Of a stretch of 38,576 bases of DNA, positions 23,918-31,133 are shown one piece after another (position 1 is the first letter of the stretch; each line of letters starts with the position of its first letter). Source of the DNA: Candidatus Latescibacterota bacterium (GTDB taxonomy: Bacteria > Krumholzibacteriota > Krumholzibacteriia > Krumholzibacteriales > Krumholzibacteriaceae); assembly GCA_019038625.1 (NCBI GenBank), contig JAHOYU010000235.1, positions 1 through 38,576 on the forward strand, given 5' to 3'. The notes beneath the pieces were generated by a model, which worked only from the letters and a program-made list of their open reading frames with translations, did no database searches and was not told where the DNA came from. The position numbers and the translations under genes are program-made.

Positions 23918-24763
23918 CTACATAGGCCCGTTCCTTCGATCCATCACCGGACTTTCCTTGCTTTCCAGATCTCTTATTCCTTCCCGTACTATCTTGCCGC
24001 TGATGGTCCTGGTGTTAGCCACATATCCGAGGAGGAGAACCCTGTCACACAACACATTGATGAGCCTTGGCGTGCCGCCTGAATAATGGTAGATCTCCTC
24101 AAGAGCATCATCCGTAAAAATCGGTCCTCCGTTATTAACAGATGCTATCTCCAGTCGGTACTTTATATACTTATTGACGTCCTCATGGCTCAGCATGGGG
24201 ATCTTGCAGATGCCGGGGATTCTCTGCCGCAATTGACGCAATTCATTCAGGTTGAGAATATTCTCAAGTTCCGGTTGACCGACAAGCATTATCTGGATCA
24301 ACTTCTTGTCACGTGTCTCCAGATTTGAAAGCATCCGCAATTCTTCCAGGACTTCGGGAGATAGATTCTGGGCCTCATCTATGATCAATACCGTATTTCT
24401 GTTGTTTTCGTACTGGGAAATCAGAAAACGGTTAAGAGCCAGAAGCATCTGCGCCTTGTTCATGTTCTCAGCATCGATTCCAAAATCATTGCAGATCAGA
24501 TACAACAACTGATCGAAAGGAAAAAGGGTGGAGAAAACAAAGGCGACTTCCAGGGAAGGCTGGAAGAGGTCTATAAACGCATTCACTACCGTAGTCTTCC
24601 CGACACCGACCTCACCGGTGACTGCGATGAATCCTTTTTTCTGAAATACCCCATAAGTAATATAGGCCAAAGCATCCCTGTGGCTCTCGCTCCTGTATAG
24701 AAACTTTGGGTCGGGAGTGACGTTGAATGGCAATTCTTTGAATCCGTAATAATTTTCGTACAT
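23918..24763 (-). CDS. ExeA-like AAA ATPase (exopolysaccharide/XrtA-system-associated type)
   Basis: The 281-residue protein begins YENYYGFKELPFNVTPDPKF, the exact style of ExeA/GspA-type ATPases and their exopolysaccharide-locus relatives. Walker A is GEVGVGKTT (50-58), Walker B is TVLIIDEAQNL (D129, E130), a sensor segment reads VGQPEL, and GGTPRLIN is the arginine-bearing C-terminal motif. No peptidoglycan-binding domain follows, unlike full-length ExeA. The role in polysaccharide loci is not settled; it probably energises or senses the export complex together with Wzz and CpsD, its immediate neighbours. It starts five bases after the Wzz stop. No exosortase is visible in the window. Confidence 0.9.
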   Translation of the reverse strand: MYENYYGFKELPFNVTPDPKFLYRSESHRDALAYITYGVFQKKGFIAVTGEVGVGKTTVVNAFIDLFQPSLEVAFVFSTLFPFDQLLYLICNDFGIDAENMNKAQMLLALNRFLISQYENNRNTVLIIDEAQNLSPEVLEELRMLSNLETRDKKLIQIMLVGQPELENILNLNELRQLRQRIPGICKIPMLSHEDVNKYIKYRLEIASVNNGGPIFTDDALEEIYHYSGGTPRLINVLCDRVLLLGYVANTRTISGKIVREGIRDLESKESPVMDRRNGPM

Positions 24764-24768
24764 AGCTA

Positions 24769-26133
24769 CTATTTACCGTCAAGGTCAGGGAAGCTTGAAA
24801 GCACCTGAAATCCCAGGGCATCCTCAGCTTCATTTACGTTCTTTATAGAATGGTCAAGATTATCCATGAAAAATGCGAAACCCAGCGCAATGACCATACT
24901 GAAAAGAGGTCCGAGCGCCATGCGCACATAATCCCTCGTCTTCTTCTGGTAAGCTCTTGCGGCTGGCGCAAGAATCGTCACTGAATAATCGGGGTTACTG
25001 GCCATATTTATCCTGGAACTCAGATGCTGCTCCTGAAGCAGATCAAGCCTTTCCTCCAGGATGCCCAGAGTCCTGTCAATACGATGAAGCTCCAATCCCT
25101 TCTCCGGATAGGCAGTCCTTTCATCCATAAGAGTGCCCATAAGATTCATCAGATTTTTTTCACGACCGGTCACGATCTCGAGTTTCCTCCTGTTGATATC
25201 TATTGAGCTCTGTATCTCCACTACCATGTAAGGGTACAGAGCATCTATCTGATGTTTGATTTTTTTCATTTCCCGGTGATCATCGGTATATTTAATGGAA
25301 AACTCCGATTCACGCAACCTCAGTTCGACCAATTCTTCCGCATACTGTTCAAGGCGCGATTTCCTCAATCCATCGCCTGTAATCGCAGCTGCGCCTGCCG
25401 CCAGCTCGCTTACATCCCTCGACTTGAACTCCTTGAGTGTTTCGATGACCTTTTCCAACTTTATCTTCTCGTCCCTCACCTCTTCCAGATCAGATCTATA
25501 CTTTTCCAGTCTGGACAAGTTGGTTCTCACCTGGAAAGCAATATCTACCAGCCCCCATTTCTTTTCCACGCTGGTCTTTCTGTCTCTCCAGTATTCGAGA
25601 TCGGCTTTTGCCGTGTTCATTTCGGACGTGAAGAAATCCTCCATCTCGGGAGGAGTGCGGACCTTCTGATAATATTCCTTGTAAGAATTTATAATCGCGT
25701 TCACTGATGCTTCACAGAATATTGGATCGAGTCCCGAATATGAGACCCAGAGAACATTCGAGGTAGCAATAACGCCAGACTGAACCTCTCCGAATCCAAT
25801 TTTTTCTTCGCTCGAATAACTTTCAGGAAGAAAATCAACGACAAGTTCCCTTGCTCGTTCGATTACCACCTGGGATTTGACCATCTCGATCTGCGAAGAT
25901 ATTTCCTCTTCCCACGGCAGAGTTCTTACACTGCGGCTGAACACACCGGTCGCTTCGCCGCGCCTGACAAGCATTTTCCCTGTCGATTCGAATATGGCGG
26001 GTTCTCTCAGATTAAGGGCGATCACAAGGGTAGTGGAAACCAGGACAACGCCCAGAATGACCCACTTTCTCCTGAAGATTACTTCAAGAAAATCCTTTAT
26101 AGTTGATTCTTTCTGTACAGTCCTTTTTTCCAT
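24769..26133 (-). CDS. Polysaccharide chain-length determinant/co-polymerase (Wzz/GumC-like)
   Basis: The 454-residue protein has the Wzz architecture: a short cytoplasmic start (STIKDFLEVIFRRK), a first membrane helix near 28-48 (WVILGVVLVSTTLVIAL), and a long periplasmic region rich in coiled coil (residues about 150-380, with many Glu/Lys/Leu heptads). A second helix near 405-428 (RMALGPLFSMVIALGFAFF) ends in the conserved NLDHSIKNVNEAED motif. It sets polymer length and bridges Wza and the cytoplasmic kinase. The CpsD partner is encoded separately downstream, as in many two-component Wzz/BY-kinase sets. It begins five bases after the Wza stop. Confidence 0.93.
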   Translation of the reverse strand: MEKRTVQKESTIKDFLEVIFRRKWVILGVVLVSTTLVIALNLREPAIFESTGKMLVRRGEATGVFSRSVRTLPWEEEISSQIEMVKSQVVIERARELVVDFLPESYSSEEKIGFGEVQSGVIATSNVLWVSYSGLDPIFCEASVNAIINSYKEYYQKVRTPPEMEDFFTSEMNTAKADLEYWRDRKTSVEKKWGLVDIAFQVRTNLSRLEKYRSDLEEVRDEKIKLEKVIETLKEFKSRDVSELAAGAAAITGDGLRKSRLEQYAEELVELRLRESEFSIKYTDDHREMKKIKHQIDALYPYMVVEIQSSIDINRRKLEIVTGREKNLMNLMGTLMDERTAYPEKGLELHRIDRTLGILEERLDLLQEQHLSSRINMASNPDYSVTILAPAARAYQKKTRDYVRMALGPLFSMVIALGFAFFMDNLDHSIKNVNEAEDALGFQVLSSFPDLDGK

Positions 26134-26138
26134 TATCT

Positions 26139-26942
26139 TTATCTCGCCGCCTGACCTGTCGCCCTGTAGAATTCATAAACGGTCTGTATATTCGCGACAT
26201 TCCATCCTTTTAGATACAAGTCCATCGGCCTTAATAAAATACTCGAAAAACTGCTGACGAAATCCTCCGTCGAAGCAAGTTTGGATTTGGGAACCATCAC
26301 TATATCAAACGGCATCATGGATACATCCAGGTCATATCTGTTATCGTTGATTATTTTTTTAACATCGACTTCTATACCGACTATGTGGTTCCAGTCCACT
26401 CTCCTAACGATGACAACCCCATTCTTCTTCGCGCTATCCTTAAGGCCGCGTCCCATCGCGAGAGCACTCATCAGGGTCAACCCCTTCTGATATTCGTATC
26501 CTCCCGGATTTCCAACTTGCCCCATCACATATACCATCTGAGGTTCGAATTCACGTATAATCACTGTTATTTCAGGCACACGAAGTATTTCCGAGAATTT
26601 GTTTGTCAAGAGGCTGTCGACCTGAGAAGCGGTTTTTCCGGCGACTGCGACCTCGCCGACGTAAGGGTATGAGATTCTTCCGTCAGGCCTGACTTTCAAA
26701 GCCTCTCTGGAATATTGTTGATTGTACAGGAACAGCACGTCTATTACGTCACCATAACCGATATAATACTCATCCATCCATGGTACGGACTGGACACTGT
26801 CAGCGTCAAACGGCTTTTTTTCTACCTCTCCGTCCTTGATCACTACCATCCTGTTGCCACCACCACAGCCAGTGTACAGGACCAGGAGACCGCACAATAC
26901 CGCAACAGATATATACGTCGTACAGCGCATTTTACCTTTCAT
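26139..26942 (-). CDS. wza: Polysaccharide export outer-membrane lipoprotein (Wza-like)
   Basis: The protein has about 267 residues. A signal peptide (CTTYISVAVLCGLLVLYTGC) ends in a lipobox Cys26, with Tyr at the -3 position, slightly unusual. The Poly_export domain follows (YYIGYGDVIDVLFLYN, then VRPDGRISYPYVGEVAVAGKT) and then one SLBB domain (VYVMGQVGNPGGYEYQKGLTLMSAL). It is shorter than E. coli Wza (379) and seems to have a single SLBB repeat. It forms the outer-membrane exit channel. The ATG at 26942 is chosen because the open frame further upstream overlaps the predicted -10 at 26990; an ATG at 26930 is the alternative. Confidence 0.9.
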   Translation of the reverse strand: MKGKMRCTTYISVAVLCGLLVLYTGCGGGNRMVVIKDGEVEKKPFDADSVQSVPWMDEYYIGYGDVIDVLFLYNQQYSREALKVRPDGRISYPYVGEVAVAGKTASQVDSLLTNKFSEILRVPEITVIIREFEPQMVYVMGQVGNPGGYEYQKGLTLMSALAMGRGLKDSAKKNGVVIVRRVDWNHIVGIEVDVKKIINDNRYDLDVSMMPFDIVMVPKSKLASTEDFVSSFSSILLRPMDLYLKGWNVANIQTVYEFYRATGQAAR

Positions 26943-26989
26943 GTCTTCAATTTTGACATCCGACCCTGCTAAATCTATAAGTCGGCGCA

Positions 26990-27018
26990 AATCTACCTGT
27001 TTAGGCGTAATTTGTCAA
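26990..27018 (-). promoter_or_regulatory. Sigma-70-like promoter ahead of the Wza-like gene
   Basis: On the minus strand a perfect TTGACA (27018-27013) is followed after 17 bases by TAGATT (26995-26990), a four-of-six -10. Transcription would begin near 26983, about 41 bases before the ATG at 26942. It sits in the 108-base gap after the sugar transferase, so Wza and later genes could be transcribed even when the attenuated upstream promoter is off. Confidence 0.5.
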
Positions 27019-27050
27019 ACAAGAATTAGGGCAAGATACATGCCAGAACG

Positions 27051-27743
27051 TCAATAAGCCCCTTTCCTGGCGATTACGGCGGGGATTGTCTTGATGATGA
27101 TCATCATATCGGTCAAGAGGCTTCGTTTTCTGATATATTCAAGGTCAAGCCGCATCCATTCCTGAAAACCAATATGGCTTCTACCTGATATCTGCCAGAA
27201 ACATGTTATTCCGGGAATCACATCGAGTCGTTTCCTCTGCCAGGGCAGATAATGAGCTACTTCTGAAGGCAGGTTCGGACGCGGCCCTACAATACTCATA
27301 TCTCCTTTTATAACATTGAGTAATTGGGGCAACTCATCAAGGCTTGACCTCCGGAGAAACCTTCCGACCTTTGTAGCACGCGGATCTTCCTTCAGCTTGA
27401 AGATCGGGCCGTCGACTCCACTCAGTGGTCTTAGAACGCCGACAACATTTTCGGCTCCAGTGAACATCGACCGGAATTTGTAAAAATCGAAAGTTTTTCC
27501 ATTCTTCCCGACTCTCTTCTGTTTAAACAGGATATGTCCGGGAGAATCGAGTTTTATTAACAGGATTATTACTGGAATGACAGGCAGAAAAAGGAGCAGG
27601 ATCACTATTGCGGCAACCACATCGAATATTCTCTTTAAAACGACGAAGCTTACACGATCACAGACCTCTGGAATATCAACATTTGTGATCACGGGTCCCT
27701 CTGATGTCTGCATTATTTCTTTCAACTTGGGAATTCCACTCAT
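27051..27743 (-). CDS. Initiating sugar-phosphate transferase (bacterial sugar transferase), first gene of the export operon
   Basis: This 230-residue PF02397-type monotopic phosphoglycosyltransferase has one hydrophobic segment at about 40-64, preceded by VLKRIFDVV. The catalytic pair is D126-E127 in SSLDELPQ, followed by KGDMSIVGPRP and IPGITCFWQISGR. It loads a sugar phosphate onto undecaprenyl phosphate. The ATG at 27743 is preceded by a strong GGAGG five bases away, so the longer open frame upstream is untranslated leader. It is the promoter-proximal gene of the Wza/Wzz/Wzx operon, so it probably primes the exported polymer, while the homologue at 4200 may prime another glycan. Its expression would depend directly on the leader terminator just before its ribosome site. 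Confidence 0.93.
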   Translation of the reverse strand: MSGIPKLKEIMQTSEGPVITNVDIPEVCDRVSFVVLKRIFDVVAAIVILLLFLPVIPVIILLIKLDSPGHILFKQKRVGKNGKTFDFYKFRSMFTGAENVVGVLRPLSGVDGPIFKLKEDPRATKVGRFLRRSSLDELPQLLNVIKGDMSIVGPRPNLPSEVAHYLPWQRKRLDVIPGITCFWQISGRSHIGFQEWMRLDLEYIRKRSLLTDMMIIIKTIPAVIARKGAY

Positions 27744-27752
27744 TTTTCCTCC

Positions 27753-27787
27753 AAAAAAACCCAGGCCAGATTCTTCAGCCCGGGTTT
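27753..27787 (-). terminator. Intrinsic terminator in the operon leader (probable attenuator)
   Basis: On the minus strand AAACCCGGGC (27787-27778) pairs with GCCTGGGTTT (27766-27757), ten pairs with one G-U wobble, around an 11-base loop. The 3' arm runs into seven T (27759-27753). GGAGG, the ribosome site of the sugar transferase, begins on the next base (27752-27748). The terminator thus lies between promoter and first gene, where it can only serve as a conditional stop. Confidence 0.75.
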
Positions 27788-27822
27788 CAAGGCATAGAAA
27801 AAAACGCCTGCCATAGAAACTC

Positions 27823-27853
27823 ACTTCATCCCACTAAATCCCAGCACTGAAGT
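27823..27853 (-). repeat. Upstream leader hairpin and possible antiterminator segment
   Basis: ACTTCA and TGAAGT (27823-27828 and 27848-27853) form a perfect six-base inverted repeat with a 19-base loop. The loop contains, on the minus strand, GCTGGGATTT (27845-27836), which resembles the terminator 3' arm GCCTGGGTTT. It could therefore compete for the terminator 5' arm, with eight of ten positions pairing. Two CATAGAAA copies (27793-27800 and 27812-27819) lie between this hairpin and the terminator. The folding is inferred only. Confidence 0.4.
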
Positions 27854-27874
27854 AAATACCTATAGCAAACGTTT

Positions 27875-27901
27875 CTTCGTACACCTCCCTGTACTACGAA
27901 G
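27875..27901. promoter_or_regulatory. Operator-like inverted repeat overlapping the transcription start
   Basis: CTTCGTA (27875-27881) and TACGAAG (27895-27901) are perfect seven-base arms separated by 13 bases, with inner GTAC copies. The repeat starts on the base after the predicted -10 and covers the predicted start site, the classic place for a repressor. Because transcription would begin inside it, a protein-binding DNA site is likelier than an RNA hairpin. Confidence 0.45.
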
Positions 27902-27931
27902 ATACTATCACAAATCCAGGCATGATGTCAA
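27902..27931 (-). promoter_or_regulatory. Sigma-70 promoter of the polysaccharide export operon
   Basis: On the minus strand a perfect TTGACA (27931-27926) is separated by 18 bases from TAGTAT (27907-27902). Transcription should start near 27895, giving a leader of about 150 bases before the sugar transferase ATG at 27743. The 277-base gap 27744-28020 holds this promoter, the flanking repeats, the leader hairpins and the terminator. Confidence 0.6.
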
Positions 27932-27940
27932 TACTTAATA

Positions 27941-27958
27941 ATGGGGTTCATGGGGTTC
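27941..27958. repeat. Tandem 9-bp direct repeat just upstream of the -35
   Basis: ATGGGGTTC occurs twice head to tail (27941-27949 and 27950-27958), ending nine bases upstream of the export-operon -35 element. Paired direct repeats in this position often bind a response regulator or other activator. No regulator gene is present in the window. Confidence 0.5.
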
Positions 27959-28020
27959 GACAAATCTATCCTGGTTTTGAATTGTCCTGAAGTGATCCAG
28001 CATTATAAAGACAATCGCCT

Positions 28021-28968
28021 CTATGAAATAAGGGCTGAATACAGGATCGGGATAATGATCTCGTGATGTCCAGTGATCGCGATAGAGCGTCCTCCAAACG
28101 AAGCCGGACGATTCAGGACATTCTCGCCAGGTCTGTAATGCTGGATAATGTCGAGGTTGCAGGTTGTTATCCTCGAAAATGATGCTCCCTTGTTTCTCGC
28201 CACGCTGAAAGCCTTGAGGAAGACTTCAGGAAGTATCACGGCAGATCCGGCGTTGACCACTATTCCTCCCTCAAAACCCAAATTTTCGACACGCTGGCAG
28301 AATATCCTGAAATCCCTGTAAGATAATCCACCCCAAGCCGATCCGTCATACGACGGATGCTGGTTGATGATATCCGTGCCAATAGCAATATGGACCGTCA
28401 CCGGGATATCATGCTCGTAGGCAGATGCGAAGAGACTCTTGTCGCGGTTCGGAGCTTTCTTCCTGCTGATATACCTGCCGATCGCCTCTCCCAGTCCCAA
28501 CCCATCGGTGACACCATCATCAACTGCTTCGGCAAGAAGCGAAGCTGTCTCTTCAGTAAAACCAAATATCCCCTTCTTGAGATTCGCAGCAACATCCTCG
28601 GAAGTCTTCCCGAAAAAGGCGATCTCGATATCATGTATCGCACAGGCTCCGTTTACTGCCAGGGAAGTCATGAAACCGGTCTTCATCATCTCGATCAGGT
28701 ATAGAGGAAGTCCGCATTTGATCACGTGGGCTCCGATCATCCAGATGATTTCCTGCTTTCCGGAAGAACGCGCCTCCTCCATCGACCTTACGATCTCTTT
28801 TATCCTGCTCCCGGCAAGTTGGTCGGGCAGCAAATCGAACCATTCCCTGAACGCGCTTCCGCCTTTGGCAGGTTTTCCGTAGTCATCAAGGGAGACCTTG
28901 CTTACTCTCTCCTCAAACGGTATGGTCCTGATCCCCGAAAAATCCGACTCCTTGTATTTACCTGTCAT
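28021..28968 (-). CDS. Conserved protein of unknown function, possibly deoxyhypusine-synthase-like
   Basis: I do not recognise a characterised function for this 315-residue protein. It shows strong-looking conserved blocks: IIWMIGAHVIKCGLPLYLIE, LAVNGACAIHDIEIAFFGKT, GLGLGEAIGRYI, IPVTVHIAIGTDIINQHPS, GGIVVNAGSAVILPEVFLKA and a final ITGHHEIIIPILYSAL. The order of glycine-rich strands, an 'IPV' strand and a closing hydrophobic PxLxxA recalls the deoxyhypusine-synthase-like NAD-binding fold, but the similarity is weak by eye and the active-site lysine is not assigned. It has no signal peptide or membrane helix. It overlaps the DUF3108 gene by 11 bases, so the two are probably made together. 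The ATG has a close GGGGAG. Confidence 0.75.
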   Translation of the reverse strand: MTGKYKESDFSGIRTIPFEERVSKVSLDDYGKPAKGGSAFREWFDLLPDQLAGSRIKEIVRSMEEARSSGKQEIIWMIGAHVIKCGLPLYLIEMMKTGFMTSLAVNGACAIHDIEIAFFGKTSEDVAANLKKGIFGFTEETASLLAEAVDDGVTDGLGLGEAIGRYISRKKAPNRDKSLFASAYEHDIPVTVHIAIGTDIINQHPSYDGSAWGGLSYRDFRIFCQRVENLGFEGGIVVNAGSAVILPEVFLKAFSVARNKGASFSRITTCNLDIIQHYRPGENVLNRPASFGGRSIAITGHHEIIIPILYSALIS

Positions 28969-29884
28969 ACTCCCCGTCTTTCTCTTCGGCGATCAACCTG
29001 ATCTTGTCATCACTTAACCTGAATTCCTTCAATACAGCTTCAAATGCCCCGACTATCACCTTTGAGCGCATCATCACGGGCATCCTGACCGTATCATCGG
29101 TTAGCCAGATTGTCAACTTCCCACTGTTTTCAAAGATCGTACTTGTCTCCAGGACCGGCTCGATGACGATGCAGTCGAATTCGCCTGCAGGCACCTTGAC
29201 GGTCTCACGTCTGATGTACTTGATATAGATCGGATAATTTTTATAATCCGTGTGATTTGCCATGGCTACAGCCTGTCCCGGCACAAGAGGAAGAGTCCTC
29301 GCGTAATACAGGGCGGTAAGAAAATCATGTGTATTCGGGGCGATCGGGACCGTCTTGTCGCTGTAGATGGCAAGATGAGCCTTCTGGTCAAAATCGACCT
29401 GCCTGTCCTTCCTGTATTTCCCTTCCCTGAGATGTTTTATGAACCTGAGGGAATAGAGGTCTTTATACTCCATAAACGACTCATGCCTGTCCCTGACTTT
29501 GAATATCCTGTCAAACACACCGTTCGTCCTCGCTACCGAGACGATGTGGTAGCACAGCACACTGTCGAGTACAGCCATATTCCGGATCTCCAGAGTAGCC
29601 TCTCCGCCTGTGATCAGTCCGTACCGAATCGAAAATATGAGATTCTCTCCTTCGCCGAAGGGAACAGTCCGGGGAAAGACATTGACCAGTTCATAGCCTT
29701 CGAGTTCCGCAATCCCATGGTTCCGGGTTCCTTTCACAGAAATTGAATGATCGGTCTTATCATCACCTGTTTCCTTTTCGGCAGAAAGAATTGAATGTCC
29801 ACAAATCAGGACAATAATGAGTGCTGCTGATGTCACCTTCAAAATGTGTATCCTACCTCTTGCATTACCTTCGATGTGACACAT
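28958..29884 (-). CDS. DUF3108-domain exported protein
   Basis: The 308-residue protein has an N-terminal hydrophobic signal (ILKVTSAALIIVLICGHSIL followed by SAEK) and then a beta-rich domain beginning FGEGENLIFSIRYGLITGGEATLEI. That opening is the typical DUF3108 start, and ends such as DTVRMPVMMRSKVIVGAFEAVL are typical too. DUF3108 proteins are periplasmic or envelope proteins of unknown role found near cell-envelope genes. The signal lacks a lipobox Cys, so release or retention by the helix is likely. The ATG at 29884 has AGGAG eight bases upstream. It starts a two-gene unit separated from the LPS operon by 124 bases. Confidence 0.85.
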   Translation of the reverse strand: MCHIEGNARGRIHILKVTSAALIIVLICGHSILSAEKETGDDKTDHSISVKGTRNHGIAELEGYELVNVFPRTVPFGEGENLIFSIRYGLITGGEATLEIRNMAVLDSVLCYHIVSVARTNGVFDRIFKVRDRHESFMEYKDLYSLRFIKHLREGKYRKDRQVDFDQKAHLAIYSDKTVPIAPNTHDFLTALYYARTLPLVPGQAVAMANHTDYKNYPIYIKYIRRETVKVPAGEFDCIVIEPVLETSTIFENSGKLTIWLTDDTVRMPVMMRSKVIVGAFEAVLKEFRLSDDKIRLIAEEKDGEYDR

Positions 29885-29926
29885 AATCGTTTCTCCTGCA
29901 ATTAGTTACCATCGTTACACCGCACA

Positions 29927-29941
29927 GGATGATGGTCATCC
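29927..29941. repeat. Short palindromic repeat upstream of the DUF3108 gene
   Basis: GGATGATGGTCATCC has perfect six-base arms with three central bases. It lies about 43 bases upstream of the DUF3108 start, in the 124-base gap 29885-30008 that follows the LPS operon. It could be an operator. No clear -35/-10 pair or T tract accompanies it, so I call it only a repeat. Confidence 0.35.
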
Positions 29942-30008
29942 GGTCTTTCATATAAACAGTATCTGCAAGGCGCATGCACAATCGCCGGGAAAGTCTCCTG
30001 TTTTAATA

Positions 30009-31133
30009 TTATCTATCGAAAGTAGATGAAATAAAGATACCCTCATGCTCGAGCAATGAGAGCAGTTTTTCGGCTATCCTTGGCGGATTGAATCGATCAC
30101 AGACCGCCTGACTTCCATTCTCGGCAATCCTGTTTCGGAGTCCTCCGTCTTCAGCCAGCCTCTCAACAGCATCCGCCAGCGCCTTTGGATTTCCGGCTGG
30201 TATAGTCAGAATATCATGTTCCGGCCTGAATATCTCTTCGATTGCGGGAGTGCCGGCAGTGATTACCGGCCTGCCCACAGCCATTGCCTGAAAGACTTTA
30301 TTGGGGATGACCATTCCGGTCTTGGGCGTCGTCCCGAATACTCCGAGTACTATATGTGATCTGGATATTGTTTCTACCAACTCATTCTGGCTCATAAACT
30401 CTCTGAAGATCACCGCACCGTCCCTTAATCCGTTGGCCCGCTCCTTTACCTGCCCGAACGTCTGTCCCCCTCCCACCAGAGTGATTTCCAGAGTATGGGA
30501 ATCGAGAAGCCCTGCTGCCTCGATTATCGTCTCTACCCCGTGAAGTGGCAGATATGAACCATAAAAGAGCACCTTCACAATCTTCTCTACCGGGGGCGCT
30601 GGAGCTGGTCGGAATATTTCGTCATCAAAACCCAGGTAAAGTGTTTCTATCTTCCTTCTTGGTATTTTGAATTCACTCGAATAGAAGTTCGCGTGAGCCC
30701 CTGTATCAGCAAGAACGAGGTCTGCCAGACTCATTGATACTCGATCTATATTCCTGTTGTGCCAGGCCTGTGCCGAGCCATCTGAGGCATCTCCCCTGTC
30801 CAACACCCTGGTCTCGTATCTGGACACAAGTGGATCGAAAACAACTTTTCCTCCGGTCACCCTCGACAGTATGTATGCAAGGGGAACATCTTTATGCCTG
30901 AAATCAGGGACAAAAAGAATCTTTCCTTTTTTCCCGGAAAGATACTTCCAGGCAAGCACCGGATACCTGGTATGCACTTTTCGTTTTGTACTGGCACGGC
31001 ATTCTCCGGTTACTACGCCGATCCTCTCCAGACCCTTTCTAATGATCGAGTTTCTCGGATACAGAGGATCATATCCTCCAAAAAAGACTACAGGCGGACT
31101 TTCATCTTTAATTCTTCTACCCGTCCCGATCAC
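30009..31133 (-). CDS. Glycosyltransferase family 4
   Basis: This 374-residue GT-B protein has VVFFGGYDPLYPRNSII at the start, LADLVLADTGAHANFY in the middle, and a donor domain opening at KVLFYGSYLPLHGVETIIEA. The donor loop is PKTGMVIPNKVFQAMAVGRPVITAG, a subfamily form in which the EX7E glutamates are not both kept. The start is GTG at 31133, supported by GGAGG seven bases upstream. It overlaps the WaaE-like stop as GTGA. It is the last gene of the LPS operon and probably adds an outer-core or side-chain sugar, although the donor cannot be read from sequence. Confidence 0.88.
   Translation of the reverse strand: MIGTGRRIKDESPPVVFFGGYDPLYPRNSIIRKGLERIGVVTGECRASTKRKVHTRYPVLAWKYLSGKKGKILFVPDFRHKDVPLAYILSRVTGGKVVFDPLVSRYETRVLDRGDASDGSAQAWHNRNIDRVSMSLADLVLADTGAHANFYSSEFKIPRRKIETLYLGFDDEIFRPAPAPPVEKIVKVLFYGSYLPLHGVETIIEAAGLLDSHTLEITLVGGGQTFGQVKERANGLRDGAVIFREFMSQNELVETISRSHIVLGVFGTTPKTGMVIPNKVFQAMAVGRPVITAGTPAIEEIFRPEHDILTIPAGNPKALADAVERLAEDGGLRNRIAENGSQAVCDRFNPPRIAEKLLSLLEHEGIFISSTFDR

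Noticed and set aside
29927-29941. Palindrome as terminator of the LPS operon
   Set aside because: The arms are only six bases, and no T run follows on the minus strand.
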